Positions 1 to 13,010 of a stretch of DNA of 64,000 nucleotides are shown in pieces. How positions within the stretch are numbered: position 1 is the stretch's first letter; each line of letters begins with the position of its first letter. The notes below the pieces were generated by a model that worked only from the letters and a program-made list of their open reading frames with translations, made no database searches and was not told the DNA's origin. Where the stretch lies: the NCBI GenBank assembly GCA_021442155.1, contig CM038220.1, positions 77,301,817 through 77,365,816 of the forward strand, read 5' to 3'. This DNA is from Cymbidium sinense (taxonomy: Eukaryota; Streptophyta; Magnoliopsida; Asparagales; Orchidaceae). The translations under genes were made by a program, and so were the position numbers.

Positions 1-984
1 TACACTCACATCATTTTGCCATAGATTCAAAAGGCGTACATCTTCAACAAGTAATTTGATCGAATATCGAACATAATCTCAATAAGTTGGCAGAAAAAAA
101 AATAGTTAAGAGGAACCAAATTTGAAAAGCTTTCTTACAATCTCGGAAGAATGCTCTTATGGGTTAGTTTGGGTAATGAGTTGTAAAATACAAGGCCCAA
201 CTTAATATATGCCCAACCGGGAGTGTCAGTCTCTATAAGCGGCGATGATTAACTTCGACCCTCAACACACCACTGCGTGACATGGATGAACATTTTGCTT
301 TCGTCTTTAGGTACGGCATAATTTTGCAAGAAAAAAAGAATGATTATAGATTCTATCTTTTATCTAAACAAACAAGAATTGAATTGTAATACCCAACATT
401 CTGGGATAATATACCCAATGCAAGTATGAAATTCAAATAAGGGACATGGAACGAGCGATATTTCTGGCGGTAAGAAGGCGAAGGCATGTGCATCGATAGA
501 TATCGATCATCGATCATCGATCGCATAAGGATATTCTCAAGTGAATCTGATCACTCACCAAGTGAGGAATGTTTGAAAGCGAGCTTAATTAAATGAATTG
601 GGTATTTTATATACGAAGATGGAGTTGACTAAATTGTATTATCCTTATCGAGAGCGCGGTCAATAAGTTGGAGCATCGACAGTGGGGACATCTGGATGAG
701 AAGTCATGATATGCCTCTCTGGTTACAGCGAAATTCTTGATGAAAAGTGATGAAGAGCTAGATTCACTGAATTAAAGATCGATCTATACCTCGGTGATGC
801 TCCTCCACCTGATGATAATAGTGTGTTAGGTACTTTATTGACTCATCTTTGCACTATAAAAAATTTGGTGAAATCTATTTTTTATCTCAAATTTAAAAGA
901 AAGTAACTTAATACCTCTACTGTCAGCTTCTCATCTTGAATAGAGGCCGCCACATCACTTATTCTTGCTCGTGACTTCCTATAA
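1..984. other. AT-rich stretch without a recognised gene
   Basis: I see no convincing reading frame, RNA gene or transposon end here. A short cluster of overlapping ATCGATC motifs lies at about 493-530. It is probably flanking DNA of the transposon relic that follows. Confidence 0.5.
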
Positions 985-2520
985 GTGTGTGTGAAGGGAG
1001 AACAAATTGCTTTCCTCTTCTCGTCATCGAGCCTTCACACCAGTTCAATGTTGCGATTCTGGGCTTGCATCATCATGTGTAGTGGCAGCCTCGACAAGAA
1101 CTTCACCTACGGTGAACTCCACATGGGCTTCCCCGTTGGAAGTATCCAACTTTACAGTGGAAGCTCCTGTGGTAGCATCCACAAGAGCTTCCTCTACGGT
1201 AGCCTCCTCAAGGCTTTCCAAGTGGTAGCCTCCTCAGGGGTACCCTCCACAAGGGAAGCTCGTGGTAGCCTCCTCAAGAGTTTCCCACAGGTGACCCCCA
1301 CAAAACCTCCCCCACCTGGAGGTGGTGGGACCCGCTGGCAAGAACTTCCTTGATAGAACCCATCAAGCCCATCCATCCTCTCAGGTCATTATTGCATGAA
1401 AAGATGATCTTGTATCTTTCAAGTCCACGAAACACGCAAGTATCCTCTCCGCAAAAACTGTTGTGGGGGTAGTAGCGAAGGCGGCTAGATACTAGGCGAA
1501 AAGAATATCAAGGAGAGACATATGGAGAGTTAGTGGGGGCTGAACTCATTGGACTTAAAATGGGACTGCTGTCGAGCTCGACATGTGTAGATTGTTGGGC
1601 AGGGGACACTGATTCAAGGAGCCGGATCTTCTCTTCTAATATGTCCTCAAATGAAAGACAGACCTGTGTTAAATCGATAAGAAAATGTGAAGACATACAA
1701 CATAAATGAAGACATTCTTATATGAACTAAGTGATATTATTATATGTCACCTGGTGTCCTCCCAAACCAGTGAAAGTATTATTTGGAAACTCTATTTTTG
1801 TCCATCGCGCATATTGGCTTCTGAGATGGAAATAATGAGCTTATGATGCTTATGTGCTCAGCCGCCCATATTTACAATGAATATTTAAAACAGTTAATTT
1901 CAACGCATTAAATTACACATTCTTGGAGATATAGAGCATACCATCAGAAGAGTGACAAAGCCACTCATATAGCGCCCTTTGTGCAATCTTTGATGTAATA
2001 ACATCAAATTGGGAAACTAAAGTCTCAAATGGCCTCTGCGTATTCAATAAATCTATCTATGTCATCAGCAGTAATCAATTCGATCACCCTATTGTTGTGA
2101 TATACAAAAATAGATTTTGACAAAGAAAATGTATGTCTGATTACACAAAGCTGACTGAGCCATCCGAATGCTCAAGTTGATTCTTGTAGTCGATGAACTG
2201 AACTGTGATAGCAGGAATTTTTGCCATAAGACCTTCTCTCCTCTGTTTGGCATCCCTATCATCACTACAACTTCATCGGGGGTGAAAGGAATGCCGCCCA
2301 CCCAAGAAAGCTTGATTTTCTATGTCCCGGAGCAGATCGATGTAATGGCAATTGAGTCTTGCTTAATTCTGTTGAGTCTAATGAATTGATGCAGATGAAG
2401 CCTCTTTAAAATGTCAGTGGCTTCATCAGTAAAGCATGTTGTAATATTATCGAGTACAGTTCTTACATTAGTAGGCCTATATCTTGAAGTTATCCTTTTC
2501 CCAGACATGGTAAACTTCAA
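985..2520 (-). pseudogene. Decayed transposon-type protein (PMD/Ulp1-element style), minus strand
   Basis: Minus-strand frames read as one broken protein. A first block (2520-2320) ends in RLNRIKQDSIAI. After an in-frame TAG the same frame continues as KIKLSWVGGIPFTPDEVVVM and IGMPNRGEKV (about 2318-2230). A pattern of the form LxPxDVxxxxGxPxxG is typical of the N-terminal region of plant transposon proteins that carry a plant mobile domain or an Ulp1-type C48 protease. Further on, 1696-1508 holds a short acidic frame (LSFEDILEEKIRLLESVSP), and about 1290-1050 holds Glu/Ala/Val/Thr-rich imperfect repeats of 21-24 bp. Stops and frame changes separate the pieces, and no protease catalytic block is visible. 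The family assignment rests on pattern memory only. Plus-strand frames over 985-1353 are shadows of the repeats. Confidence 0.35.
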
Positions 2521-2589
2521 AAAGAAAAGTCAGTAAGTAATGAGTACAGATGCAAATCACCCATCAAAACCAAGCGAACAGCTTCCAAA

Positions 2590-5500
2590 TTGTTCCTAAT
2601 AGACTATCTGATGTAAAAAAAAATCCAAACGACCTCCAAATTGCTTCCATTGGAATGCCCTAAATATAATTTCAATAATTAGGCCAAAAAAATTGAAAAA
2701 GTAGGTCATAAAAGATATGTACCCTCAAGATAGGTACAGAGAGTATATAAGTAAAAAACCACCCAGAAATTATCCAAACAGCCTCCAAATTGCTTCCATT
2801 GGAATGCCCTAAACATAATCTAAAGAAACAAGCAAAATAAATTGAAAAAAGAAGTCCCTAAATGCTCTGTACCCTCCAGAGAGGTACAGAGAGTACAGAT
2901 GTAAAAAATCACCCAGAAATCATTCAAGCAGCCATCAAATTGCTTTCATTGGAATGTAATGAATATTATCTCTAGAATCATGCAAAATAAACTTGAAAAA
3001 AGGCCATATATGATATATACCCTCGAGGAGAGCAATCTGAGATGTAAAATACCCAGAAACCATCCAAGCAGCTTTCAAATTACTTCCATTGGAATGCCTT
3101 AAACATAATCTCAAGAAATAGGCAAAATAAACTGAAAAAAGGCCCTAAAAATTATGTCCCCTCAAGAGAGGTACAAGTCTGAGATCTGAAAATACCCAAA
3201 CAATCCAAGCACCTCCAAATTGCTTCCATTGGAATGCCCTAAATATAATCTCAAGAAGAATGCAAGATAAACTAAAAGTAGGCCACAAATGATCGTACTC
3301 TCGAGAATGCAGGAAATGCAAAATACCTCCCAGAAATCATCCAAGCAACTTTCAAATTACTTCCATTAGAATGTAATGAACATTATCTCTAGAATCAAGC
3401 AAAATAAACTGAAAAAATGCCATATATGATCTGTACCTTCAAGAGAGGTACGAAAGAATCTGATGCAAAATATCCCCTATTCAATTGCTTTCAAATTGCA
3501 TAAACTGGAATGTAATGAACATTATCTCAAGAATCAGGTAAAATAAATTGGAAAAAGGCCATAAATAATTTGTACCCTCAGGAGAGGTACAGATGTAAAA
3601 CACCCATTTGAAACCATCCAAACAGCCTTCAAATTGCTTCCATTGGAATGCCCTAAACATAATCTCAAAAATCAGACAAAATAAAGCGAAAAAGGTCCTG
3701 ATCGTACCCTCGGAGAGGTACTGAGAGTACTGCAAAATACCCTCCGAAACCATCCATACACTTCAATTTGCTTCCATTGGAATGCCCTAAATATAATCTC
3801 AATAAATAGGCAAAATAAACGAAAAAAAAAGGTCATAAAAGATTTGTACCCTCAAGAGAGGTATAGAGAGTACAGATATAAAATACCCCCAGAAAATCAT
3901 CCAAGTAGCTTTCAAATTGCTTCCATTGGAATGCCCTAAACATAATCTCAATAAACAAGCAAAATAAAGTGGAAAAAAGGCTAAATGTTATGTACTCTCA
4001 AGAGAGGTACAGAGAATCTTGAAAACACCCGAAACCATCCAAACGACCTCCAAATTGCTTCCATTGGAATGCCCTAAATATAATCTCAAGAAGAATGCAA
4101 GATAAATTGAAAAAGTATGCTAAATGATCCCCTCGAGAGAACAGGAGAGTCTGAATCAGAATACCCAGAAACCATCCAAATAGCCTTCAAATTACTTTCA
4201 TTGGAATGCCCTAAATATAATCTCAAGAAGAAGGCAAGATAAACTGAAAAGTAGGCTCTAAATGATCTACCCTCAAGAGAGTGCAGAGAGTCTGAATACC
4301 TCCTCAAAATCATCCAGCTTTCAATTTATTTCCATTGGAATGTCCTAAATATAATCTCAATAAATAAACAAAATAAATTGAAAAAAAGGTCATAAAAGAT
4401 CGTACCCTTAAGAGTGCAGGAGAGAGTACATCTGAAAAAAAACCATCCGACTTTTAGATTGCTTTGGAATACTAAACATAATCTCAATAAACAAGCAAAA
4501 TAAAGCGGAAAAAGGTTTTAAATATATACCTCAAGAGAGGTACAGAGAGTACAGATACAGAAAATACCCCAGAAACCATCCAAACAGCCTCCAAATTGCT
4601 TCCATTGGAATGCCCTAAATATAATCTCAAGAAGAATGCAAGATAAACGAGAAAAAGTATGCCTAAATGATCGTACCCTCAGAGGGAGTCTGATGCAAAA
4701 TAGCCCCCCAAAACCATCCAAATCAAATTGCTTCCATTGGAATGCCTTAAATATAATCTCAAGAAGAAGGCAAGATAAACTGAAAAAAGTAGGCCCTAAA
4801 TGATATGTACCCTCGAGAGAGGTACAGAGAGTATAGATGCAAAATACCCCCCAGAAACCATCCAAACAGCCTTCAATTTGCTTCCATTAGAATGCCCTAA
4901 ATATAATCTCAATAAACAGGCAAAATAAAGCGAAAAATGCCATATATGATATGTACCCTCGAGAGATACTGAGAGTACAGTCAAAATATCTCCCAAAATC
5001 ATCGCGACTTTCAAATTAATTCCATTGGAATGCCCTAAATATATTCTCAAGAAATAGGCAAAATAAACTAGAAAAAAAGGCCTTAAATGTTCTGTACCCT
5101 CAAGATAGGTACGAGAGTGAATCTGAAAACACCCCAAAACCATCCAAACCTCTAAATTGCTTCCATTGGAATGCCCTAAATATAATCTCAAGAAGAATGC
5201 AAGATAAACCGAAAAAGTAGGCTAAATGATCTACCCTCGAGAGATGTACAAAGAGTCTGATACAAAATACCCCGAAACCATCCAAACCTTCAAATTACTT
5301 CCATTGGAATGCTCTAAATATAATCTCAAGAACAAGGCAAGATAAACTGAAAAAAGTAGGCCCTAAATGATCTGTATCTTTGAGAGAGTACAAAGTGTAT
5401 AGATATAAAATATCCCCCAAAAACCATCCAAATAGTCTCCAAATTGCTTCCATTGGAATATAATGAACATAAACTCGGGAACCAGGCCAAAGCGTGAAAA

Positions 5501-5690
5501 AGGTCATAAATGATGTACTCTCAAGAGGTCTGAGAGTACAGATGCAAAAACCCCTAAACCATCCAAAACGACCTCAAATGCTTCCATTGGAATGTAATGA
5601 ACATAATCTCAAGAACCAAAGAAAGAAAAAAAATAAATGCTATGTACCCTCGAGAGAGGTATAGAGAGAACAGATATAAAATAACCTATA
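2590..5690. repeat. Tandem array, ~22 units of ~140 bp
   Basis: The core TTGCTTCCATTGGAATG recurs about 22 times, near 2637, 2787, 2937, 3082, 3211, 3352, 3492, 3628, 3768, 3916, 4057, 4190, 4321, 4452, 4596, 4727, 4872, 5009, 5153, 5292, 5441 and 5577. The mean spacing is 140 bp. Each unit also has an AAACCATCCAAACAGCCTCC block before the core and a GTACCCTCAAGAGAGGTACA block after it. That last block is a small palindrome, so it can form a hairpin. Units differ by substitutions and many 1-4 base indels. Minus-strand frames of up to 131 codons run through several units, but they change frame between units and are not gene-like. Confidence 0.95.
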
Positions 5691-6160
5691 AAAAATAACC
5701 AATCTTTCACTCGACGGTGAGAAGAACAAAGTAAACCCTAAATTCATTCAAGTTTGGGAATGCATGTGTAAATATCTCATGTGTAATCACCTACAATACC
5801 TAAATTTTGATTTGCTATATTCGGCGAAGGGACGTCGTCGAGAGCGGGGTAGAAAAATCCTTCATCGAAGAAAGCCCTAAACTATTCGAGAAATATTGAG
5901 CGACGGATCATCTCGTTCTTCTTCTCCCGTTGTTTGAATGACGAGCGGGGGTCGGGCGGGGAAGCGTGTAGTCGTGAATCGCCATCCCTTTACCGTCGTC
6001 AGTCCATCGCTCCGTTAAAGCGCTAAAATGGGGAAAAAATACTTGACATCGTCGGCCATGGATTAGTGCACGCGTAAAGCTACGTGCGGACTCGGGATAT
6101 TTTCTCCCTTCAAGCTCAATGGGGCCACCCTTCTGAGCGAGAATCATGAGTACTTGAGTA
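5691..6160. other. GC-richer segment next to the 140-bp array, function unknown
   Basis: Base composition rises sharply compared with both sides, with many CG dinucleotides (for example GGACGTCGTCGAGAGCGGGG near 5830). A 79-codon minus-strand frame lies at 6147-5908. I do not recognise its product. It could be the leader or first exon of the minus-strand relic at 985-2520, with the array sitting in an intron between them; that is inference. Confidence 0.3.
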
Positions 6161-8222
6161 TTTCTTTTATTCCTTTTTTCCTTCTATCACTCTCTCACAT
6201 AGACTAATAAAGATAATTAGCTTTCTTGAAATTTTTTAACTTAATACATTTTCATTTGGTGATTAATTCATGATCAAAATATGTTAAATTTATAAAGGTT
6301 TCCCAAGTTGATTTATAGTAGTAAGTTTTGAGTTAAATGTTATCTCTATTTTAAGACTATTATTTGCTTTTTAATCACAATCTCACTTATGCATTATATA
6401 TTTGAACATAACATTTAATTTGATTGATTAAGGATGTGGATTGAAGTTGGGTAGAATAGCCTTTAGATAATCAACTCGTCATTTGGATAAGTTACTAATA
6501 GGCTTATATTTTAATTTTCTTAAATTGTCTCATTTTCTTTTGTAGGGTGGTTTAGTTGTGTTTCTTTTGGTATTGAGAGCAAAACTTAAATAAAATTGCG
6601 GTTTCAAACCACTTGTTTTAAGGTAATTAGCATTTTTTTTATTAATGCATAAACATACCCTTCATTGTTAGGGCATTAATCTTGTTATTTGTATTAGATT
6701 TCTTAGTAGTGTGTAGATTTGTCATTCCTACTATTGAAATTCTATTACTCATTATTTTAGATGTTAGGAGACATTTACTATTTATGCTCATAATAAATTT
6801 TTGCATAGCTTCTTTACATCTAAATGATTTTGTACTTGCAGCATTTATTATCTATGCATATTACAATTAGTTTATATGTAATTCTTGCATCATATATTGT
6901 ATACAATTAATGTTGGCCATACTATTTAAATATCGATAATAGTTATTTATTAGTAAAATGTGAAAAAAAATGAAAGTAATATATAATATATGTCGGTATT
7001 AAAATCCTTTGTTAATATGGCTAGGACCGGGTCCTTAGAGAAACCATTGGATTTTCATGGGATTGGTGACTACTTTTCCTTGTTTAGGTGTCTGAGTAAA
7101 ACAGACTATATAGATGCATAACTAGCTATTATTGTATATGTTCATTTATAATTGCATATTATCATACAAAAATTAATAATGAATGAGACATTAGATAAAC
7201 ATAATTGAACATATCTGTGATGATAATATTTATTCTAGCATACAAATGTTTAGCATAGATTTTCTTTGTATACACATATGAGCATAAGTATTCAAGTTGC
7301 ATCATCATTTATATTTTGTTTACTGATTCACTTCTACCTTGAAAATAATAACTTGAGGCATCAATTTCTATTAATTGTGACCATGAAACCTTTCATTTGT
7401 CCATGATGCATACCCCATTTCTTTTTTGTTTATATTTTTAATAAATGATAATTATTTGCTGAGTTTGACTAATCAAACTCATTCTTGTAAATTTCCTCCT
7501 AGCATTCTGCTAGTATAGTTGGAATACCTTCATCACAGGTCTTTTATATATTTTGGATTTGAGTAAAACTATTTCTTATTAATGTTCTTTTCAGTGTATT
7601 ATTTAGATACTGTTATGTTATTGTTGAATGTTATTTTATATTACATTTTGATTACTTTTCTACTTTCTAGTTGGACATTTGTATGATTTTTATTAATAGG
7701 TGAAGTGTAATTCATTTATCTTATTGCTATAAGTTCATCTTTACTTATTGTACGTGAATTTTCTCTATGAGTACAAAACATATTTTCATATTACTTCATC
7801 ACATCTCGTGTAGCCGGGTGTAAGGCCTTTCGGACCCGAGTGTGACACTTTTGCTCATGATTTATAGCAAGTGGAGATTCTAGTTGCTGCTCTAGTTCTT
7901 TACGTTTTGAGGAAGCTTCCACCCAAACATGGAATCAAACTATATCAAGCAATCAATTGAATGACTTTTTTTTATCTCATAGTAGCTCTTCTACGATCCC
8001 ACAATGTATTCCTTCCAACGCTAGTGGTCCACATGCAAGAAATCGATTCGATTAAATTCTTGGATTTGCTTCATGCAAAATGCTGAAAACATGAAAATTG
8101 AAAAAATTTATTTTATTTATAAAATATCGAAATTTTCAGTAAAACTCATATAGTCATACTAACACACCATAGTTTTCTGTCCTCTTAACACTAGCTCTTC
8201 TGGGCTGTTTTAATCCTTTTTT
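6161..8222. other. AT-rich intergenic DNA
   Basis: There are only short chance frames here (the longest is about 62 codons at 6682-6870, all AT-driven). I see no domain, transposon end or RNA gene. Confidence 0.5.
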
Positions 8223-8764
8223 TTAGTTCATAGTAAACACATTACACTGTATGCCTAAACGGGAGTTGCAGAAGAAAACACATGCAACTGTATGATAAAC
8301 TTTTTTGTTCATAGTTAATTCATCCACGAAAACTGAGTTGCAGAAGTAATTTTCATAAATAAAGAGTGAGGAAGATATACATTGAAGAAAACAAACCCTA
8401 AAACCCAGTCCCGATGGAGCTAAATAAGCAAGAGCTCGAACTGTGAAGAGCCGCAGAGCAAGAAATGGAGAAGAGAAATTTTCGCTGTTTGCGTAGCTCA
8501 TTCCTCCGGTGATGCAGTCACGGACCATGCGATGAGCAGTTATGGTGGTGAGATGAGTGACGGGAGGTGACGCTGCAGGATTTTTTGAAGGAATTTCTCC
8601 CACAAATTTCTGGTGAAAATTTCTGCCAAATCTTATCAGAAATTTTCCCTCCATCGAAACATTCTTGTTAGAAATTATGCCGGTAATAGTTGTTTTTTTA
8701 TAGTATGGTATTTTTGTGATAGTAATAAATTTGAGGTGTTACTTATGTATATATTAGTTTAAGA
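8223..8764 (-). other. Unassigned segment with a 143-codon minus-strand frame
   Basis: An open frame runs from 8654 to 8223 on the minus strand. I recognise no domain. The part near 8580-8690 contains repeated AAATTTCT/CAGAAATTT phrases of the sort seen in subterminal regions of plant DNA transposons, so this may be transposon debris rather than a gene. Confidence 0.2.
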
Positions 8765-9030
8765 TAGGGGTGTAAAAGAGCCGAGCTTGAGTGAATAGAA
8801 ATCTTGTTCATGTTCGGCTCGTTTGAAATTTATTTTGTTCGTGTTCGGCTCGTGTTCGAAATGGCTCGAAATTTCACTGTGTTCGGCTTGTTTGAAAATC
8901 ACTTTGTTCGTATTCGGCACGTGTTCGAAATTGGCTCGAAATACAATAATCCGAAAAATCTGTATAAATGAGGATTCGAACCTGGGATAATCTTTTGCAT
9001 AACAAAAATTCTAACCACCAATCTTTTTGC

Positions 9031-9091
<61 letters not shown>

Positions 9092-9279
9092 GAATAATAA
9101 GAATAATAATAATAATAATATAATATAATTTTTTTTTATTAGCATCGGCGAACATCGAACAAATGATTGTTCATTTGGCTCGTTTATATATCGAGCTTGA
9201 AATGTATGTTAAATTATTACATTTAGTTAACGAACAAATGAACACGAGCTTACAACAACGAGCTTTTTTGACAGCCCTA
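8765..9279. mobile_element. Non-autonomous hAT element, copy 1 (~515 bp)
   Basis: The left end is TAGGGGTGTAAAAGAGCC and the right end, read inward, is TAGGGCTGTCAAAAAAGCTC: matching TAGGG(G/C)TGT inverted ends. The flanking 8-mers are GTTTAAGA (8757-8764) and ATTTCAGA (9280-9287), 6 of 8 identical, as expected for an old hAT target duplication. The ends are dense in GCTCG/CGAGC motifs, the usual hAT subterminal repeats. Inside are a tRNA-like stretch (about 8965-9030, minus strand, containing GGTTCGAATCC) and an (AAT)n microsatellite. No transposase is present. Copies 2 and 3 lie near 42420-42900 and at 52950-53388. Confidence 0.8.
9033..9121. repeat. (AAT)n microsatellite inside hAT copy 1
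   Basis: An almost pure ATA/AAT trinucleotide run with two AAG interruptions. The same microsatellite occurs at the matching place in the other two copies (about 42660-42705 and 53204-53252), so it was already present in the ancestral element. Confidence 0.95.
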
Positions 9280-12200
9280 ATTTCAGATATTAGATATGTA
9301 TATAACAAACTTTTTGGTGGTATATACGTAAATCTCCCTAAAAAATAATAAAATTAAGATATATAAAAAACTCAATATAACTAATTTTTGTTGAAGGTGA
9401 GCTTACTTCATGAGTTCGTGCAAAGATAACTTGATGAGTTATGTTGACAATAACCCATTTTGACTTGGGTGAGTACTTTTGGACAAGTAGTAAAGATCTT
9501 CTATAAAATTGCCTAGACAAATCTATATGACAAATTCAGCAATTAAGTATAAAAGAATCTAGTAGTTAACTTTTTGAGGAGTTGATTGTTGGGAGAAAAT
9601 GCACCAAAATAGTTCGAGAAATCTAGAGTAAAATTTAGAATGAAAATAAATTAAACAAGAATGCATAGATAACACCATATTTATGTGAAAATCTAATAAT
9701 GAGAAAAAAATTTTAGAGTCACACCACACTAAGAACTTCACTATGAAGAAATTGAAAAAATTATACAAATTACACTTCAGGCACTCTAAAATACTCATTC
9801 TCCACTTACACACTCAAAAGAATTGTAAAAAAGATACTCAAAATTGCATAAACTACTTTGAAATGTACTCCCCTACTTTGTAGCCCCACGATGTTGCAAA
9901 CATAGTGCCTAGGCATTGACAACTCTATCATTATGTTCTTTTGCATGAGTTCTAGCGCCACGATACTGCCTATTGCAGAGCTAAGGTGCTAGTCTCACTG
10001 TCTTCCTACTTTGATTTCCAAGTTCAAGTGCCACAACCTCGCTAACAATAACTCCAAAGGACATGCTTCACTGTCTTCCTAATGCAATCCCATGAATTTT
10101 GGCACCGTGAGACTATCCTAGAGGCAAGCACAATCTTTTCGTCTCTAAAGCCAAGACCTTCATATCACGCCAAGGCACTATATACCATAAAAATTTTGAG
10201 GCTTCACCATTGCCCCTCACCCCCCTAGCAAACTTAATGTTGAGTTTAACTAATAAAATTAAAGGTTAAGTCAACAATATATCTCGGATTGATCGACAAA
10301 ATCGAGCTTTACAAAATGACATTGATCCTAAGTGAACATTTACCCAATTTGCCCGCACCTTTTGGTTAGTTTTCAATTGCCACTTGACACATAATTTTCT
10401 CAAAACTTAGGATGTGTTGTACAATTTTTGCAATGTTTACATTTAAAGAGGACTAATGTTAAATGGTCTATAATCCTGTGGGCTCCAAAAATTTACCACT
10501 GACCTCTCGACAATTTTGAATTGAAGAGAGTATGATTGAAAGTGTCGGTGTGATTTTCAGAAGGCAGATGAAATAGTAGATAAGACACTACCCAGAGATT
10601 TCGTTCTCATTTGGTGAGGACTTTAGATCGTTCCGAGGTTTCTATAGCAATCCCATAGTTAATTACCCCTCTCAATAAGTGAGAGAGAACTTTCGATTAA
10701 GGCTAGTTGTTAGATTGCTAAATGTGTAGCGTATAGTAGTAGAATGTGGATTTTAAAATTTAAGATTATGAAATTCGTCAATTCAGCTTAAACCAGATGG
10801 TTGGGGGAATGATGACGTGCCCGATCTAGATCTCATGGTTCCGTCATCACGGGCCATCGTGATCCCTAGTCTATTTAGTTAAAGGAGGTAGTCGACCCAA
10901 CCTGACCAAAGGATCCTTACCAGCAACACATGGATTACGTCGTCCAAGAAATCCTTGTAGACCTGAAATAATATTTGTCTAGGTAAACAGACTTAAGTCT
11001 ACCTCAATTGATAGAAGGTTGTTTGTCCTATCAAATATACTCTATGATTCACAACTCAAAAGACAGAGCCATTGGGGACATCGGCTCGATATATAATGGA
11101 GCCTTGCGCCAAACCACGTCGAGAGGCTCACGGTATAGCGCATCATCTGTGAAGCTACGGCCAAACAATGTAGGACACGGATCACGCGTCCTTCGGCAAG
11201 AGATTGATTGAGAGTGAACATAGTAGAACACTTGATTTGATATTAACTCAGTTGTGAGCTAGAATTTTCTTAATTTGTCATCCTTGACAAATAATTACAG
11301 AAGGTGGATAAATTAAATTTTGTTTTAAGTTTTTAATAATAGAGTTTCATTTAAGTTATTTTTTAGATTAATATTTAATTTGAGTTAATTTGATTAATTT
11401 GAATATATTTAAGAGCTTTAAATCCGTCAACTCTACTAAAGCTGTTAACGAGAATTAGATCTCGTCACATGATAGAATTACTTTCTCCGATATTTCATTG
11501 ATTTGAAATTTTATAATAAATTTTAAATTTTGTTAACTAGTCTGAGCTAACCAAGTTACAACCCACTCAGCATCCTCAAACACTTGAATTTAAGCATTTA
11601 GCATAATGTCGAGGCCCATACGGGTGTATTTGAGAATACTTTAATTAACGTCTTTTATTCGCTTATACGATGTGTTGCGAATCTGATAGTGTTGAAAATG
11701 TTGTAAATTGTTCTAATATGTTATTAGATTTTTCAGATTAATATTTAATTGATTCCATTTAGCTCATTTTCAAACATTAAAATTTGCACTTTAAATCTAC
11801 GTCCAACACATGCAGTATTTATACCTAGATAATTTCATTTAATTAATGAAATCACATTAAAATCATAATTAGAATAAAATTTCTTTTATTTTAGATTGAA
11901 GGAAAGTTTCTTCAACATTTAATTTAATGTAATTTTCTTTTGCTTGTTGAATTCAGATCACGGTGACTATTTGAAAGTTTACACAAGCTTTGAATAAAAA
12001 TAGATTCATTTTTTATATGTATAATGAATTTATTTTCATTCAAGTATTTACATATATTTTGAAATATTTGACTTAAAGGAGTGACCGCTATAAGATATTT
12101 GTGAGGGCATACTTCGTGCAGTTGTACTCATATAAGTTTAAATATACAAAGTTCACCCAAAAGAAAGCTTCAAGCCACTTTATTTTTATCATTTAAGGAC

Positions 12201-12704
12201 TTTTCACACTTTCTACAATAAGAGTTGTTAAATCCACTTAGATTTATTCTTAACTTAATATCAAATTCTCTATTTATTTGAAAATTATACTTCAAATTTA
12301 TTACAAATTTGTTATGAGTCTAGTATTAACTTCCTTAAGTTTCACTTGCATTTGACTTAAATATCCTCATTTGTTTGAACATATTAAACAACGAATCAAG
12401 CACTCATTTAGCAATAAATTAAGTGATTAAATTCACCTTCATTTAGTACATTTTAGTGGGATAATAATGTTTATTGAGCACCACATTCTATTAGAACTTC
12501 ATATTCCCTTTTCATTTTATTTTATTTTAAGACTTTATGCTTCACCATTAATTTAATATCCAATTAATTTTAAATTGAAGTCTTAAAATTTGATAAAATT
12601 TTGGTAGCTCTCGTCATCGCATAAGAGTTTGCGTTGAGGTATTTTCTTTCTCGATCTAATGAAGCGTAGCGGCTCTATCTTGACACATAATACTTCATAC
12701 CCAC
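9280..12704. other. Long stretch without a recognised gene
   Basis: Mostly AT-rich. A less AT-rich part (9900-10200 and 10500-11200) carries loosely repeated GCGCCACGAT/GCACCGTGAG phrases and short frames (60-67 codons at about 11008-11231), none with a recognisable domain. It may be a worn LTR or other transposon piece. I could not find paired ends. Confidence 0.4.
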
Positions 12705-13010
12705 TACGCAATGGGTATTAGCGGAGTTTGAACCTACGTAAAGAAATCTGCAATATATGTATTTTCACATTCACATTTCTCGCGCAACGCCTTCATGGGC
12801 ATTAGAGTCTTGAAACCGAAATAAATCAAAGCGTATATGTATTTTCACATTCACATTTTCCACGCACTACTCAGATTAACTCTTGAAATATGCAGAAAGA
12901 AATGCAAATATATATATGTACTTTCAAATTCATATTTTCTCACACTACTACACCCTCATGAGCATTAGCAGAGTCTTGAAACTGCTTCTGCAAAACTTCT
13001 GATGCAGGTC
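12705..13010. repeat. Degenerate tandem repeat, unit ~77-79 bp, about 4 copies
   Basis: The phrase TATGTATTTTCACATTCACA recurs near 12752 and 12831, and as TATGTACTTTCAAATTCATA near 12908. Each is preceded by a GGGCATTAG...AGTCTTGAAAC block (about 12715, 12795, 12875, 12957). The last block overlaps the broken end of the CDC7-like reading frame, so the array appears to have grown out of, or replaced, the downstream part of that gene. Confidence 0.75.

Noticed and set aside
4518..5191. Minus-strand frames of 115 and 131 codons with repeated FRAFQWKQF
   Set aside because: They are translations of the 140-bp array; frames change between units because of small indels and no start or leader is shared.
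5908..6147. 79-codon minus-strand frame as a gene
   Set aside because: No recognisable domain, short, and in a locally GC-rich segment where chance frames are longer; kept only as part of an unassigned region.
8960..9030. A tRNA gene on the minus strand
   Set aside because: GGTTCGAATCC and an A-box-like stretch exist, but no cloverleaf can be made and the stretch lies inside a repeated hAT element.
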